Of a stretch of DNA of 64,000 nucleotides, positions 1 to 10,376 are shown one piece after another. Under the pieces are notes generated by a model. It was given only the letters and a program-made list of their open reading frames with translations, made no database searches and had not been told where the DNA came from. A program made the translations under genes and the position numbers. Each line of letters opens with the position of its first letter. Within the stretch, counting starts at the first letter, position 1. Origin of the DNA: Carettochelys insculpta (lineage: Eukaryota; Chordata; Testudines; Carettochelyidae); assembly GCF_033958435.1 (NCBI RefSeq), contig NC_134137.1, positions 170,327,501 through 170,391,500 of the forward strand, written 5' to 3'.

Positions 1-1325
1 TTAGAGAAGCCATCTCAGATTTTCTTTTATTGAAACTAGTGTTCAGCACTGGTGTTAAACTTTTGAAAATTGGCCTTTCTTGGTTCAAACAATTAATGCA
101 GCTGTGGCAGGATTATTAATCAATATGCCATTATTTTTTACCCAGTTTGGTGGCAGAAGATCTCGGTAAAGATGGACTTGGTTTTAATACTCTTACATCA
201 GATAGTGAAACTGTATGATTACTTTCTTTGTAAAACCTTTTCCTGCTAAGTAGTAGTAATACTGTACTTTAAAAAGGCTTGCAGTCTTTTGACTGCCGAC
301 ATTAAAATAGCTGACTTTTTTATGCCATATGAGATTTCTTCTTTCCTGAACAACTGTGAAATGAAGAGATGTTAGTCTGTGGAATTGTGCAATTTAAGTC
401 TAACCAGTGCTTCAAGTGATTTTCAAAGGTACAGTATTCAATTCTGGTTTCAGTCAATAAGCCTGACTATTCTATATTGAAAGGGCAGTGAATTCAAATA
501 AAATATGAGATAGTATTAGAAGATTTGGCAATAGACTAGTACTCACATCATCTCAAATAGTAGTATAGGAGTGTCTTTTCTGTGTCTTGGTTACCAGTGT
601 GTCTGAGACTCTTCTTCATAGGCATGTTAGCACACTATGGTTGTGTCAAGTTTTGACTACTCCCGATTAACTAAACCACAGTCCTTCATTTGTTTCCCTA
701 TTCCTGCCTTGCTGAAGGACTGTAGCCAAGTGCCCATTAGAGGTTGCAGGATGGAGGAGGGCCTAAAGAAGCTCCACCCATTCCTGCCAGCATTGCTTGC
801 TGTTCTCCTTTGGTCACTGTCAGAGAGAGGACAGCACACAGTGTCAGTCACTGCTCTGCCCCTTCCTCTCCTCTCCTCTCCCCTGCTAGGAGGAAAAGGA
901 AAGCAGGGATGCTGTGTGCTGTCCTCTTGTTCCATGATAGTGACCGAAGGGGAGCAACAAGCAGAGTCAAGAGGAATGCGAGGAGTGGCTTCAGCCCATC
1001 ACCACCCCTACAGGGCCCCTGGAGTGGCTCGGGCCTCAACCTGTCCCGTACTAGTGTGGGGGCGTGCCCTCAGCCAGCTCTTCTTCCTTGCCTGCTGCTT
1101 AACTGGGAGCCTGTAGGAGAGCCCCGTGTGCCTGGCTGGCAGTATACTGTGTTGCCTCCTGCAGCAGAGCATCTGAGCCAGCTCTTACCAGAGCAGCACA
1201 CTGGGGCACACGACCATATTTTCACCTGATTATACACCTGTTCTTTACCATTTGTTGGTAATGCAAAATCAAGTATCTGTTATGAGAGTCCTTGAACTGA
1301 GTAGTAAAAGTGGGAAGAGGAAGTA
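1..1325. other. Unassigned non-coding DNA (presumed KDM6A intron)
   Basis: AT-rich DNA to about 640, then a GC-richer patch (about 740-1200) with pyrimidine-rich tracts around 850-895. Open frames occur on both strands in the GC-rich patch but none shows a recognisable domain or splice structure, so I do not call them genes. The patch may be an unidentified repeat. Confidence 0.5.
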
Positions 1326-1612
1326 GGGTTGCCAGGCATCTGATTTTCAACTGGAATTGCCTGGTCAAGGGACCTGGAGGCTCCAGTCAGTATTGCTGAC
1401 TGGGCCATTTAAAGTCCGGTTACCCACTGTGGGGCAGTCAAGCTGGGGCATAGGAGGGGGTTGAGGGAGTGGGCTCTGGGCATTGCTCAGCTCAGGGGGC
1501 TCCTGGGAGTGGCAATGTGTCCCTCTGGCTTCTAGGCATGGGCACCCAGAGAGGCTCTGCACACTTCCTCACTGTTGGCTCTGTAGCTCTCATTGACCGG
1601 GAACTTCTATTG
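1326..1612. repeat. Turtle-type interspersed repeat fragment
   Basis: The stretch beginning GGGTTGCCAGGCATCTGATT, followed by GC-rich sequence with CTGACTGGGCC and AAAGTCCGGT, resembles a high-copy repeat I associate with turtle genomes. It abuts the 3' end of the neighbouring CR1. The class is uncertain (non-autonomous DNA element or SINE). Confidence 0.4.
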
Positions 1613-1616
1613 CACT

Positions 1617-2865
1617 TCACAGAATCATAGGGCTGGAAGGGACCTCAGGAGGTCATCTAGTCTAGCCCCCTGCTTCAAGCATCATCAACCCCCACTAAGT
1701 CATCCCAGCCAGGACCTTGTCCAGCCAGGACTTAAAAACCTCAAGGGATGGAGAATCCACCACCTCTCTAGGCAACACATTCCAATGCTTCACCACCCGC
1801 CTGGTAAAGAAGTTTTTCCTAATATCTAACCTACACCTTTCCCTCTTCAACTTGTGACCATTACTCCTTGTTCTGTCATCAGACACCACTGAGAACAGTT
1901 TCTCACCCTCCTCTTTAGAGCTCCCCTTCAGGAAGTTGAAGGCTGCTATTAAATCACCTCTAAGTCTTCTCTTCTGTAAACTAAACAAGCCCAAATCCCT
2001 TAGCCTCTCCTCATAGGTCTTGTGCTCCAGACCCTTAATCATTTTTGTTGCCCTTTGCTGAACCTGCTCTAGCAAATCCACATCCTTTTTACACTGGGGG
2101 GCCCAAAACTGGACACAGTATTCCAGATGTGGCCTCACCAGTGCCGAATAAAGAGGAATAACTACTTCCCTAGATCTGCTCGAAATGCTCCTCCTAATGC
2201 ACGCCAGTATGCTGTTAGCTTTCTTGGCTACGAGGGCACGCTGTTTACTCATATCCAGCCTTTCATGCACCATAACCCCTAGGTCCCTTTCCATCGTACT
2301 GCTGCTGAGCCAGTCGGTCCCCAGCCTGTAACAATGTTTGGGGTTCTTCTGCCCCAGGTGGAGGACTCTAACACTTCTCCTTATTGAACCGCATCAGACT
2401 TCTTTTGGCCCAGTCCTCCAATTTATCCAGGTCCCTCTGGATTCTCTCTCTACCCTCCAATGTATCTACCTCTCCCTAGTTTTGTGTCATCTGCCAACTT
2501 GCTGAGGGTGCAATCCAGTCCCTCATCCAGGTCATTAATAAAGATGTTGAATAGCACCGGCCCCAGAACCGAGTCTTGCGGCACTCTGCTTGAAACAGAC
2601 TGCCATCCAGATATTGAGCCATTGACCACTACCCGTTGGGCCTGACCATCAAGCCAGCTTTCTATCCATCTTATAGTCCAAGGATCCAATCCATATTTCC
2701 TTAACTTATGGACAAGAATGTTGTGGGAGACCGTATCAAAAGCCTTGCTGAAGTCAAGGTATATCACATCCACTGACTTCCTCATGTCCACAGAGCTTGT
2801 TACGTCATAGAAGCTGATCAGATTGGTGAGGCAGGACTTGCCCCTGGTGACGCTTTTGCATTTTC
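1617..2865 (-). mobile_element. CR1 LINE, 5'-truncated, with reverse transcriptase remnants
   Basis: A minus-strand CR1 non-LTR retrotransposon. Its 3' end lies at about 1617, where the plus strand reads AGAATCATAGGGCTGGAAGG, the complement of a CR1 3' UTR tail. Two open pieces remain. The part at 2450-2860 carries reverse transcriptase blocks: [12 protein letters not shown], a degraded QGSVLGP block ([10 protein letters not shown]), FINDLDEG, and the catalytic region as LADDTKLG in place of the usual FADD. The part at 1695-2294 carries the C-terminal block including [12 protein letters not shown] gap and frame changes separate them around 2295-2450. The copy is 5'-truncated, as most CR1 copies are, and cannot be autonomous. 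Confidence 0.93.
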
Positions 2866-4206
2866 TGGTTTGTTCAGAAGTGATGGTGCTGATACAGCAC
2901 AAGAGACTGTTTTCTCGAGAGACATACTGATTTTGCAGTCCCACAAGACTCAGTTAAGCATCCAAACTTGTGGGGTATTTATTTGACCTAAAAGTCCTCA
3001 GATTCTTCTTTCACTAGCTTATGTAGGATCACTTTGATTTGATCAGTGGTCTCATTTTAGTAAATGACCAGTAATAGCAATCTGTTATTCTAAATAAAAT
3101 TTGAAGCTCAGATGCACTCAGAGGAATATATCTGTAGTAATAACTGCTGTATTAAGCAGCAGAGAACATGGATTTCAGGCGAATGAACTTTTTTTATAGG
3201 TTACAATAGTGATTAACTTTGAGTATTTAAATGCTTAGTAGAAAATGTGTGACAGAAGTAACATTGTTTTGTAAAGCTTTTGTCCACAGTATAATATGGC
3301 TTTTTGAGAGGGAATTTCACTTGTGATGATATGGGTGCAATTGTCATGGTTCCTTAGGTATTTTGCACTTAGAACAAATATTCAATCACTTTGCTACATA
3401 TGAAGTATGGAGTATATCTTCTCCAGTATTACAACACTTTTTGAGTACAGAATAATGTTTAAGAGAATTTACAATTAAATAAATAGTTTCAAATAAAATT
3501 AAAAAATTTAACACCCAATAACCATGGGCTTTTTTGTCCTGAGCAATCTGAATAACAGTATGCTGCATATGCTTTAAGCTTTACTGATCGTTAAAGCCAT
3601 TGAAATTTATTGCACAGACTGACTTCAAAGCTGTGGTTGAAGATTAATGGTAATATTTTTGTTGTTATACTTCTTACATAAGTTTCTCTTTCAGCGGCGC
3701 CTGCATTATATTTTTTAAAGAATGCCACAAAGAATTGGATTCTTTTTCAAAATGGCTACCATCTCATTTCCTAAAGGGACTGGTACAAAATATTCTTTTC
3801 TTGGCAAAAGATGGCTACACTCTTCATTTACCTGATCCTCAGAGTGCTTATCTTTGCCTTCTGACAGCTTGGGGACCACCACCTTCCTCAAAGGCAGCCT
3901 AACAGTAGTTCCATTTGGGAAGAATAGTAGGCAGTGACCACTATGAGAAAGGATATCTTAATAAAGACAGCCATTGGTCACAGTTACCTTTGACAGTAAT
4001 GGGAAGTGACAGTCATTTTGAGAGCGAACAGTTTTGTTAATTTATCTGAAAGAGAGTATTTAGTTCTTCAGGCTCAATTGACAGAATATGTAATTAGCCA
4101 TTAAACTTAGAGCTTGTTAGCTATGAGGGTAGGGAGGTGAGATAAACTAGAGGATGGGTTTGTGTAGGAGACATGATGGATGCAGGAGATAAAAGGAACC
4201 TGAGTA
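2866..4206. other. AT-rich intronic DNA without recognised features
   Basis: No convincing coding, RNA or repeat signature was seen on either strand. Short open frames have no recognisable similarity. Confidence 0.5.
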
Positions 4207-4836
4207 TAGATTAAAACTCCCCAAATCCAGCATTCTCTCATCTGGCAACGTTCATCGTCTGACTGGACCATGAATCTTGCATGACCAGAGAGTCCCAGGG
4301 CTGGGAGGAGGAGGGATCAGCCAGACCAATGACAGGAGTCCAGGGCAGTGGAGCCACAGCTAGCCTGGTGGTAAGCAGGGACGGACAACAGCAGCCAGGG
4401 AGCACTGGCTTGGGCTGGTAAGCTGGCATCCCAGGCTCACGGAAGCTCATTGCAGGGGCTGAGCGGGAAGTGGTGGCCTGTGGCTGGGGCTGCATGCAAA
4501 GCCCTTGACCAGATAGTCGCGGCTCACAGCAGCTCATTCCCAGGGCCAGTCAGGAAGCTGTGATCAGGGCTGTGTGCAAAGCCGAGGCCTCAGGAAGTTG
4601 TGGCTGGGACCAGTCAGGAAGCTGCGGCCCAGGGTGGCTGTGGACGGATGTCTGGGGCTGAAAGCTGGCATGCAGGGGGAGGGGAAGGAGGATTGGGAAG
4701 CTGCAGTGACAGCGGAGAGAGGAGCTCAGGGCCTGAGGCTGGGACGGGGCAGAAATGACCATCCCAGTCCAGTAAAATCCCCTATCTGGGACCACGCAGG
4801 TCCCGAGCATGCCAGATGAGGGAGGTTGAACCTGTA
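4207..4836. mobile_element. Non-autonomous Tigger/pogo-like element (probable)
   Basis: The left boundary has the motif CCAGCATTCTCTCATCTGGC. The right boundary, GCCAGATGAGGGAGGTTGAA, is its approximate inverted complement. The interior is GC-rich and without coding sequence. The ends resemble other copies at about 15922-16187 and 61993-62165 that begin GGTTGAACTTCTCT or similar. The pogo/Tigger assignment is by resemblance of the ends; a TA target duplication was not established. Confidence 0.45.
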
Positions 4837-4967
4837 GTACGTTCTGTTAGATTTCTGCTTATCGCTTGTTTTCTAAGATGTCCAGCATGTTTTACTGAAT
4901 GTGTCCCTAAAATTATAATAGTTTGACTGGTAATGCTTTCTTTTAATTTCTTTTTTATTGGAAAATA

Positions 4968-5660
4968 CAGTAAACCCTCCAAATGTGTGATTTCGAGTTG
5001 CACTTAACAAACTTAATGTGAGTTAAGGGCACCTCAAAATCCTGCTCTCCCTGGCTCACTCCCCACTCCTGGCCCTGCACAGCCCTTGTTCAAACCCCCT
5101 CCTTCCCTCGCAGCCCCTCTCACCATCCTCACATTGCTCTTGCTCACCCCAGATCTTTGCCCAGGCTCCAGCTTGCCACCCCTCAGGCACGCCTGTGGCT
5201 CAACCTCCCCAGCCCCAGTTGAACCCCCTCCCCCACCAGCGGCTCAGCACCTGTGTGTGGCTCCGTCTCAACACACACATACACCCCCCATGCTTGGATC
5301 CAGTTCAGCACCTTCTCCCATCCCTAGTTTAACCCCTCCCATGTCCCGGTTCAAACCCCCTATGTCCCGGCTCACCACCCTCACACATGGCTCTAGCTCA
5401 ACTGTCCCCACACATGCACGCTTCCTGGTGTAGTTCCAGCTCAACTCTACCCCTCAAGTCCCCTGTCCCTCCAAGCCCACTGCCAGACTTAACCCTCACC
5501 AACTACCCCCCCACACACACACACACCAGGACTTACCTTTCAAAAGAGGCTCCAGGTACTCCTGCTGCTTTCCCGGCTGCAGAACATGTGTTCTGCTGGG
5601 GACAACCCCCCCCCCCCAACTTATGTGAAATTCAAGTTACATGAGGGTTCGTGAGAGCAG
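4968..5660. mobile_element. Non-autonomous DNA element with GC-rich core
   Basis: The left end reads ACAGTAAACCCTCCAAATGT and the right end ACATGAGGGTTCGTGAGAG, an imperfect inverted pair (AACCCTC/GAGGGTT). The core is C-rich on the plus strand and includes a short CA repeat near 5510-5528 and a poly-C run near 5607. The ends resemble Tigger-type transposon ends. Open frames on the plus strand across the core are compositional artefacts. Confidence 0.45.
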
Positions 5661-8629
5661 AACCCTTACCTAAATCGAGGCACTATTCTATATGAAATTT
5701 GTATTTTAACAGTAAACAACCAGACTAAAAATAGTAAAAAGGTTGAAAGTAACTTAAGCATTAGAGTAAAATACCTTAAAGAGACAATCCAACTTTGCAA
5801 AAACAAAGCACTACAGCTGCTAGAATTTCAAAGTTAAGGTTAAGCTTAAATGAAGCCCAACCACGTTAAGTTATGGAAGTGCACACAGAGGGTTCAGGCA
5901 ATTTTAACCCTACCTTGTCGTGTCACCTTAAAGGAAGAAAGAAAAAAAATGTCTTTAATGATTAGTTTAATTTAAATTAGAACTACAGACACTAAAAATT
6001 CCTTAATCATAAGCATATTATGATGTCATACAGTGGGGCAGAGTTAAGGTTGTTTGATGCTCTAGGTTGTGCCCTTTCATACCTCCACAAGTTTGGGTTT
6101 CTTTTAGATGTAATCTTTACCCTGACTTTCTTGTTTGTTTAAATAAGTAAACCATCCAGTAAGGTATCTTTGTATGCTAATCTGATTGTATGCTAACTGC
6201 TAGTGCATTTGCCTGATATTCTGCGGCTTGATAAGTAATATTTGACAGAATGTAGTGGCCACTGGGAATTCTGTACAGAGGTTTAAGGTTAATGGTTTCA
6301 AACTGAGTTAAGGAATCTGAAATCTACACCCTTTAGGATATTTTGATCTTGTAGTTAATGAACACTTCTGCATCTGTTCTTAAGTTTGTGAAATCAGAGT
6401 CTAGTGGGTCCAAAATGTAATAAGAAAAGGGGTGGGGAGGTCATGTATCATTACTTAAAACTTTTTTGTTTAAATGCTTTTTGAATCTGACATACTTGAA
6501 ATATTTAGTGGTAATCAAATCTGTTGGTGGTGAGAGTCTGAAGGTGATTGCTTCTGTATAAAGAGAAATCCTTCATTGACATTTTGCATTGTAAACTGAC
6601 ACATTGCCTCTCTTTTTTTCAAATGGTAAATCTTGTAGCTTAAAAGAAACTAGTGTATTGCTCCCTTTGTCAAGTCAAGCATTTACATCTATCATACTTA
6701 GAAAAGTGAAGGTTCTATGAGTGTGCAGATTAGTAGTACCATTTGTATGTAATTGGTTGTGGAAAGTTTAAAAGTAACTTCAGTTTATGACACTAGTTTA
6801 TATAGTCTCTGACTATAGTATACTCCCAATAACTCAAATAATGTGGAAGGCACTGATTTTATTCAGATAATCAAGAGGGCAGGAGTCATTCAGCAGCAGG
6901 ATGGACCTCCCAGACAGCTAGGGGCTTGTCAGTCTTTTCTGCTCCCTTTCACGGTCCCAGCTGTAGGCCTTTATGCTCTGCTTCTCAACTGCCACAATAG
7001 CAGGGCTGCAGAGGTCTCCTTGTGCTGTCACAGAGGTAGTGACACCCAAATCCTGTGGTTGCATGAAGTAGGCTCCAGTTGTGGAGGGCATAGTAGCCAC
7101 CCTGAGCTGCTGGCACTGTGTTCCCTGTAAACTGAGTGGTTGGGCAGCCTGCCAGGAGGGGTGCAGGTGCTGCCCTGCTGATTAGCAGTGTGTCCACAGT
7201 CACCCTCTGTGGGCAGCATGTATTTTTATTGTGGGTACACCCACATATGCCTGGGTACATATAAAAACAATTTGAAGCACTGGCTGCTGGACCTACATCT
7301 TGTGATAGATCTGTAGGCACTGGCCCTGCAGTAATTCAGGAACCTTCTACAGCTCCTGTGCTTGCTCACTTTCATGATAGCAGGGCTACAGAGGGCTCCC
7401 TGCCCTGCTGCAGAAGCTATTCAGCTGCAGAGTGGCCTCCCTCACAGCTGGGGTTCATCAGCATTGTCTTCTTTGTAATGTTGCCTGGTGGGCTTTGCTC
7501 TATTATTCAAACCTCTGCATTATTTAAATCCCTTTCTTGTGCTCCAGGACAAGGCAAATGCTGTCAACCGCATGTATCTTGTGTTTGGGGACAAGGAAGG
7601 ATTTGGGTAATGTAGAGGTTAGTTAACAGGGTTTTGGATAAACAGTATATTGTATTGCAGTGTTACAAAATTGCTAGTATGTATGGATTTCCTTTCTTTA
7701 CTGTCATGAGGTTTTAGTTGTCTTTTTTGTATACTTTCAAAGTCAGACATGATTTTATTAGGTAGCTTAATGAGAATTATGTGAACTGTCTAGTTGAATG
7801 TTTGATAAATTACAACTATTTCAGTATAATGTCCACCACCATACCATTCACAGTGGTCCCTTCTTAGATGAAAAAATAACTCATGACGTGCATTAGCATT
7901 AGGAAAGAGACTAGCATATGTACTGCATTCATTTTGTTATAGCTTTTCATACGTATTACTCCTGTGTTTTGTTCTCACTGTCAAAAGGGTTTCCAAATTA
8001 TTTCGTTTCTGGTAGCTGCAAATAATGATTGAGTAGTTTTTTTTATCTTCAGCCTACTGTTAAATCTGTGGCTGCATTGTAATGTGGTTGTTTACAAGTT
8101 TTCAGTGAACATATGAACAATCACAGAATGCTGAAGTGCTGTAAATGTAAGTGTTGCAAATTTCAGAAACGGAATATTTTGTTTTAGTGGGACATTGTGA
8201 TGCTAGGCTGATTTTTAAACACAATGAAAAAACCCTGTATCCTCTACAAACTCTAACTCCAGGGTATCCCCACTTTTCTTCCATGACTTGAATTTCTCAC
8301 TACTCACTTTCCAGTTGTTGGTGTGCCCACAAATCTTTAGACCAACTTGACTGTTATATGTTGTGCTGGGTTAGGGGGACTATAATAGAAACTGTATGTT
8401 TTTAAGGTGCAGTAGAAAAGGTCTGTTAGCCCACTTTATATGTTAGTGTCTGCTTTAGTACACTATATGTTTGGAAGTTGTTTGGCAGTTGAAAGTCTAT
8501 TTTGGTCAAGTTTAAAATTCCTGCTTCTAATGATACTGAGGAGAAAAAGAGAGAACCTAAAATTCACAAGAAAGTACCTACTATAGTTCTCTGTACCCTC
8601 AATCACTATCCTATAATTTACCCACCCAG
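5661..8629. other. Intronic DNA; GC-richer repeat-like patch at about 6865-7600
   Basis: Mostly AT-rich with no coding signal. Between about 6865 and 7600 the composition rises and two related stretches appear (ATAGCAGGGCTGCAGAGG near 7000 and ATAGCAGGGCTACAGAGG near 7377), suggesting an internally duplicated interspersed repeat that I cannot name. Confidence 0.4.
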
Positions 8630-9080
8630 AATAGCAGAGGTGGGCAGCTCATGGCTCTCGAGACACATGCAGTTCTTTGCTCAATGAAATGCAGCTCCTT
8701 GTCGGAGCCGCACACCTGGACTGCTCACTGCTGCTCTGCATGTGTGCCCCAGCGCCTGGAGAGAGAAGTGCATGGCTGGGCAGCAGCTCTGGTGAGACGT
8801 AGGCATTCAGTTAGAGTCGGGGGTGTCTGGCTTAGGGGGAGGGGGTGATCATTGGGTTAGCACAGTGGGCCAGGGGGGTGCCTTGCTCTGGGAGGGGGCT
8901 TTGGGTTAGAGTGGAGAATTGGGGGTTCCTGGCTCTGCAGGACAGGGAGGGCATTGAACCATGTATTAGATATGTTTATACATCGATATATAAAAATATA
9001 TACTATGTGCCTCCTTGTATATACCCACAGCTATTTTTGTTCTTTGTCTCTAACTGGCTGGCAACCCCAACTTACCTGAA
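8630..9080. mobile_element. hAT-type non-autonomous element (probable)
   Basis: The left part reads GAGGTGGGCAGCTCATGGCT and continues with GAGCCGCAC motifs; the right part ends CTGGCTGGCAACCCCAACTT. This is the GGTGGCCAACC / GAGCCACATG-GGCTC pattern of hAT non-autonomous repeats. A related copy lies at about 16688-17184 and a piece at about 62205-62280. The exact ends and target duplication are not resolved. Confidence 0.45.
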
Positions 9081-9612
9081 AAGCTGTCCCTTAAAATTCT
9101 GTTTCATCTTTTGGCGTGTGGTCATCAAGTTTTATCTTCCCCTATGCTCCCCAGAATTGTTCCTGTGTTTCCTGTAGCCATTTTGCCAGGTATGCAGCTA
9201 TGGATTCTGTTTTCAAAGGCTTCACCTACTACTTTGCCCAAACAGTTTTCAGACTGTTCCACGGCACTCATTGCACCTCTCTACTATCTTTCTTTTGGTC
9301 ATTCACTATGAGCAGTGTACTCACTCTTCCATACCTTTGCTGCATTAGCTTAGCTGAGGAATGGCCACAGAAGCTGGCAGGCTTCAACAGAGCAAGAAAA
9401 ACAGTTATAGCAAGTGGAAAACAACGTATCTTGAAAGTCAAAAATTGCTGCCAACAGTTCCTGAATAGTGGAGGCACTGGTTTGTTTTAGTTGGGTCAAA
9501 GATGGAAAAACTGGGTCTGTTCTGGCCTTCTGTGAGTGTTGGCAGGGATATACGTGCTTTACATTCTTTAACAAAAATGCGTCTCAAAGCCTTGGGATCT
9601 TCTGTAAGATGA

Positions 9613-9617
9613 GATCC
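9613..9617 (+). repeat. Target-site duplication (GATCC), left
   Basis: The five bases GATCC immediately precede the left LTR and recur immediately after the right LTR at 13656-13660. A 5-bp duplication is typical of Ty3/gypsy integration. Confidence 0.9.
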
Positions 9618-10017
9618 TGTGATGGGGTTTTGGGGTCCCCCAAGCTCTGCACCCTGTCCGCAGGCAGGAGAGTCTCTCACTCAGCAGGAAAACAGCAGGT
9701 TTATTAGCCGACAGGACACAGCATTATACAGAGGAGTCAGTACAGCAGGCAGAGACAGCCAGTCCAATCCATGTTGGGGAGAGGAGGCCCCGAGGGGCCC
9801 CCAGAGCTGGGGCCTTGCCCCCTCCTTTGTCTCTCTCTCTCTCCCAGCCCAGACTAACTGCTTCCCAAATCCCAGTTCCAATTCAAACCCCTTAGGCTCC
9901 ACCTCCTCCTTTGTCTGCAGTACAAAGGTGTTACCTGGTCATCAAGGTTACCCTCAGCAGGAGCCCCACACCCTGTGTGAGCCCCACACACACACAGGTA
10001 TCCCCCACTTCATCACA
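9618..10017 (-). repeat. 3' LTR of the gypsy-type element
   Basis: 400 bp, nearly identical to 13256-13655. On the minus strand it carries a TATA-like GTATAATG followed by AATAAA (plus-strand TTTATT at 9700-9705), an order suited to promoter and polyadenylation signals in an R region. I counted three substitutions relative to the other LTR (near 9630, 9697 and 9891). Confidence 0.93.
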
Positions 10018-10034
10018 TCTTTTCCCCCTTCCAG
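10018..10034 (-). promoter_or_regulatory. Polypurine tract
   Basis: The minus strand reads GGAAGGGGGAAAAGA directly abutting the 3' LTR, the expected position and composition of the plus-strand primer for reverse transcription. Confidence 0.8.
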
Positions 10035-10074
10035 ACCTAACTGAGCGGGGTCACTCAACTGGTGACCTGGGGAA

Positions 10075-10240
10075 GTTCGGGGCTCTCCCCTTGTGACAGG
10101 GCATCAGCTGTACCCTTTGTTCTCCCCTTGATGTGCACCACCTCCACATCATAGTCCTGCTGGGGGAGGCTCCAAGTTAGGAGCTTGGTCTTGGCCCTTT
10201 TCATGTGATGCAGCCGGGCAAGTCCCTTTAGTTCCCTTGG
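10075..10240 (-). pseudogene. RNase H C-terminal fragment of gypsy pol
   Basis: Minus-strand translation gives LARLHHMKRAKTKLLTWSL followed by DYDVEVVHIKGRTKGTADAL. This matches the end of the Ty3/gypsy RNase H domain, including the characteristic HxKG..N/T..ADALS motif. It is in a different frame from the upstream SCAN-like piece, and the rest of pol is missing. The fragment sits about 60 bp from the polypurine tract, so no integrase follows it. Confidence 0.8.
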
Positions 10241-10274
10241 GTTGGTTGGTCTCGCTGCTTTGGCCCCGGTCCGT

Positions 10275-10331
10275 CAGCCACGTTCTCAAGTCGGGCGGGC
10301 AGAGCCCATACAGATGCTGCAGCACCAACAG
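10275..10331 (-). pseudogene. SCAN-like gag (capsid) fragment
   Basis: The minus-strand frame 10149-10376 contains LLVLQHLYGLCPPDLRTWL, matching the central helix pattern of SCAN domains and the related gag capsids of Gmr1-like retrotransposons (LVVLEQF.. LPPELR.WV). It is immediately followed by RNase H sequence in another frame, so an internal deletion has joined gag to the end of pol. The fragment is short, and the assignment rests on pattern recognition only. Confidence 0.6.
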
Positions 10332-10376
10332 ATTAAACAGGTTTTTTGTGGTCTGGGTCCTGCCCCATTTGACCAC

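Noticed and set aside
637..1229. Overlapping 159- and 161-codon open frames as a gene
   Set aside because: They lie in different frames of a GC-rich patch with no splice signals or recognisable domain, and an antisense frame is also open. Composition explains them.
5505..5530. CA dinucleotide run as a regulatory element
   Set aside because: A short simple repeat within a C-rich transposon core; no evidence of function.
5086..5644. Proline/serine-rich open frame as a mucin-like protein
   Set aside because: It sits in the C-rich core of a non-autonomous DNA element with inverted ends; low complexity accounts for the open frame.
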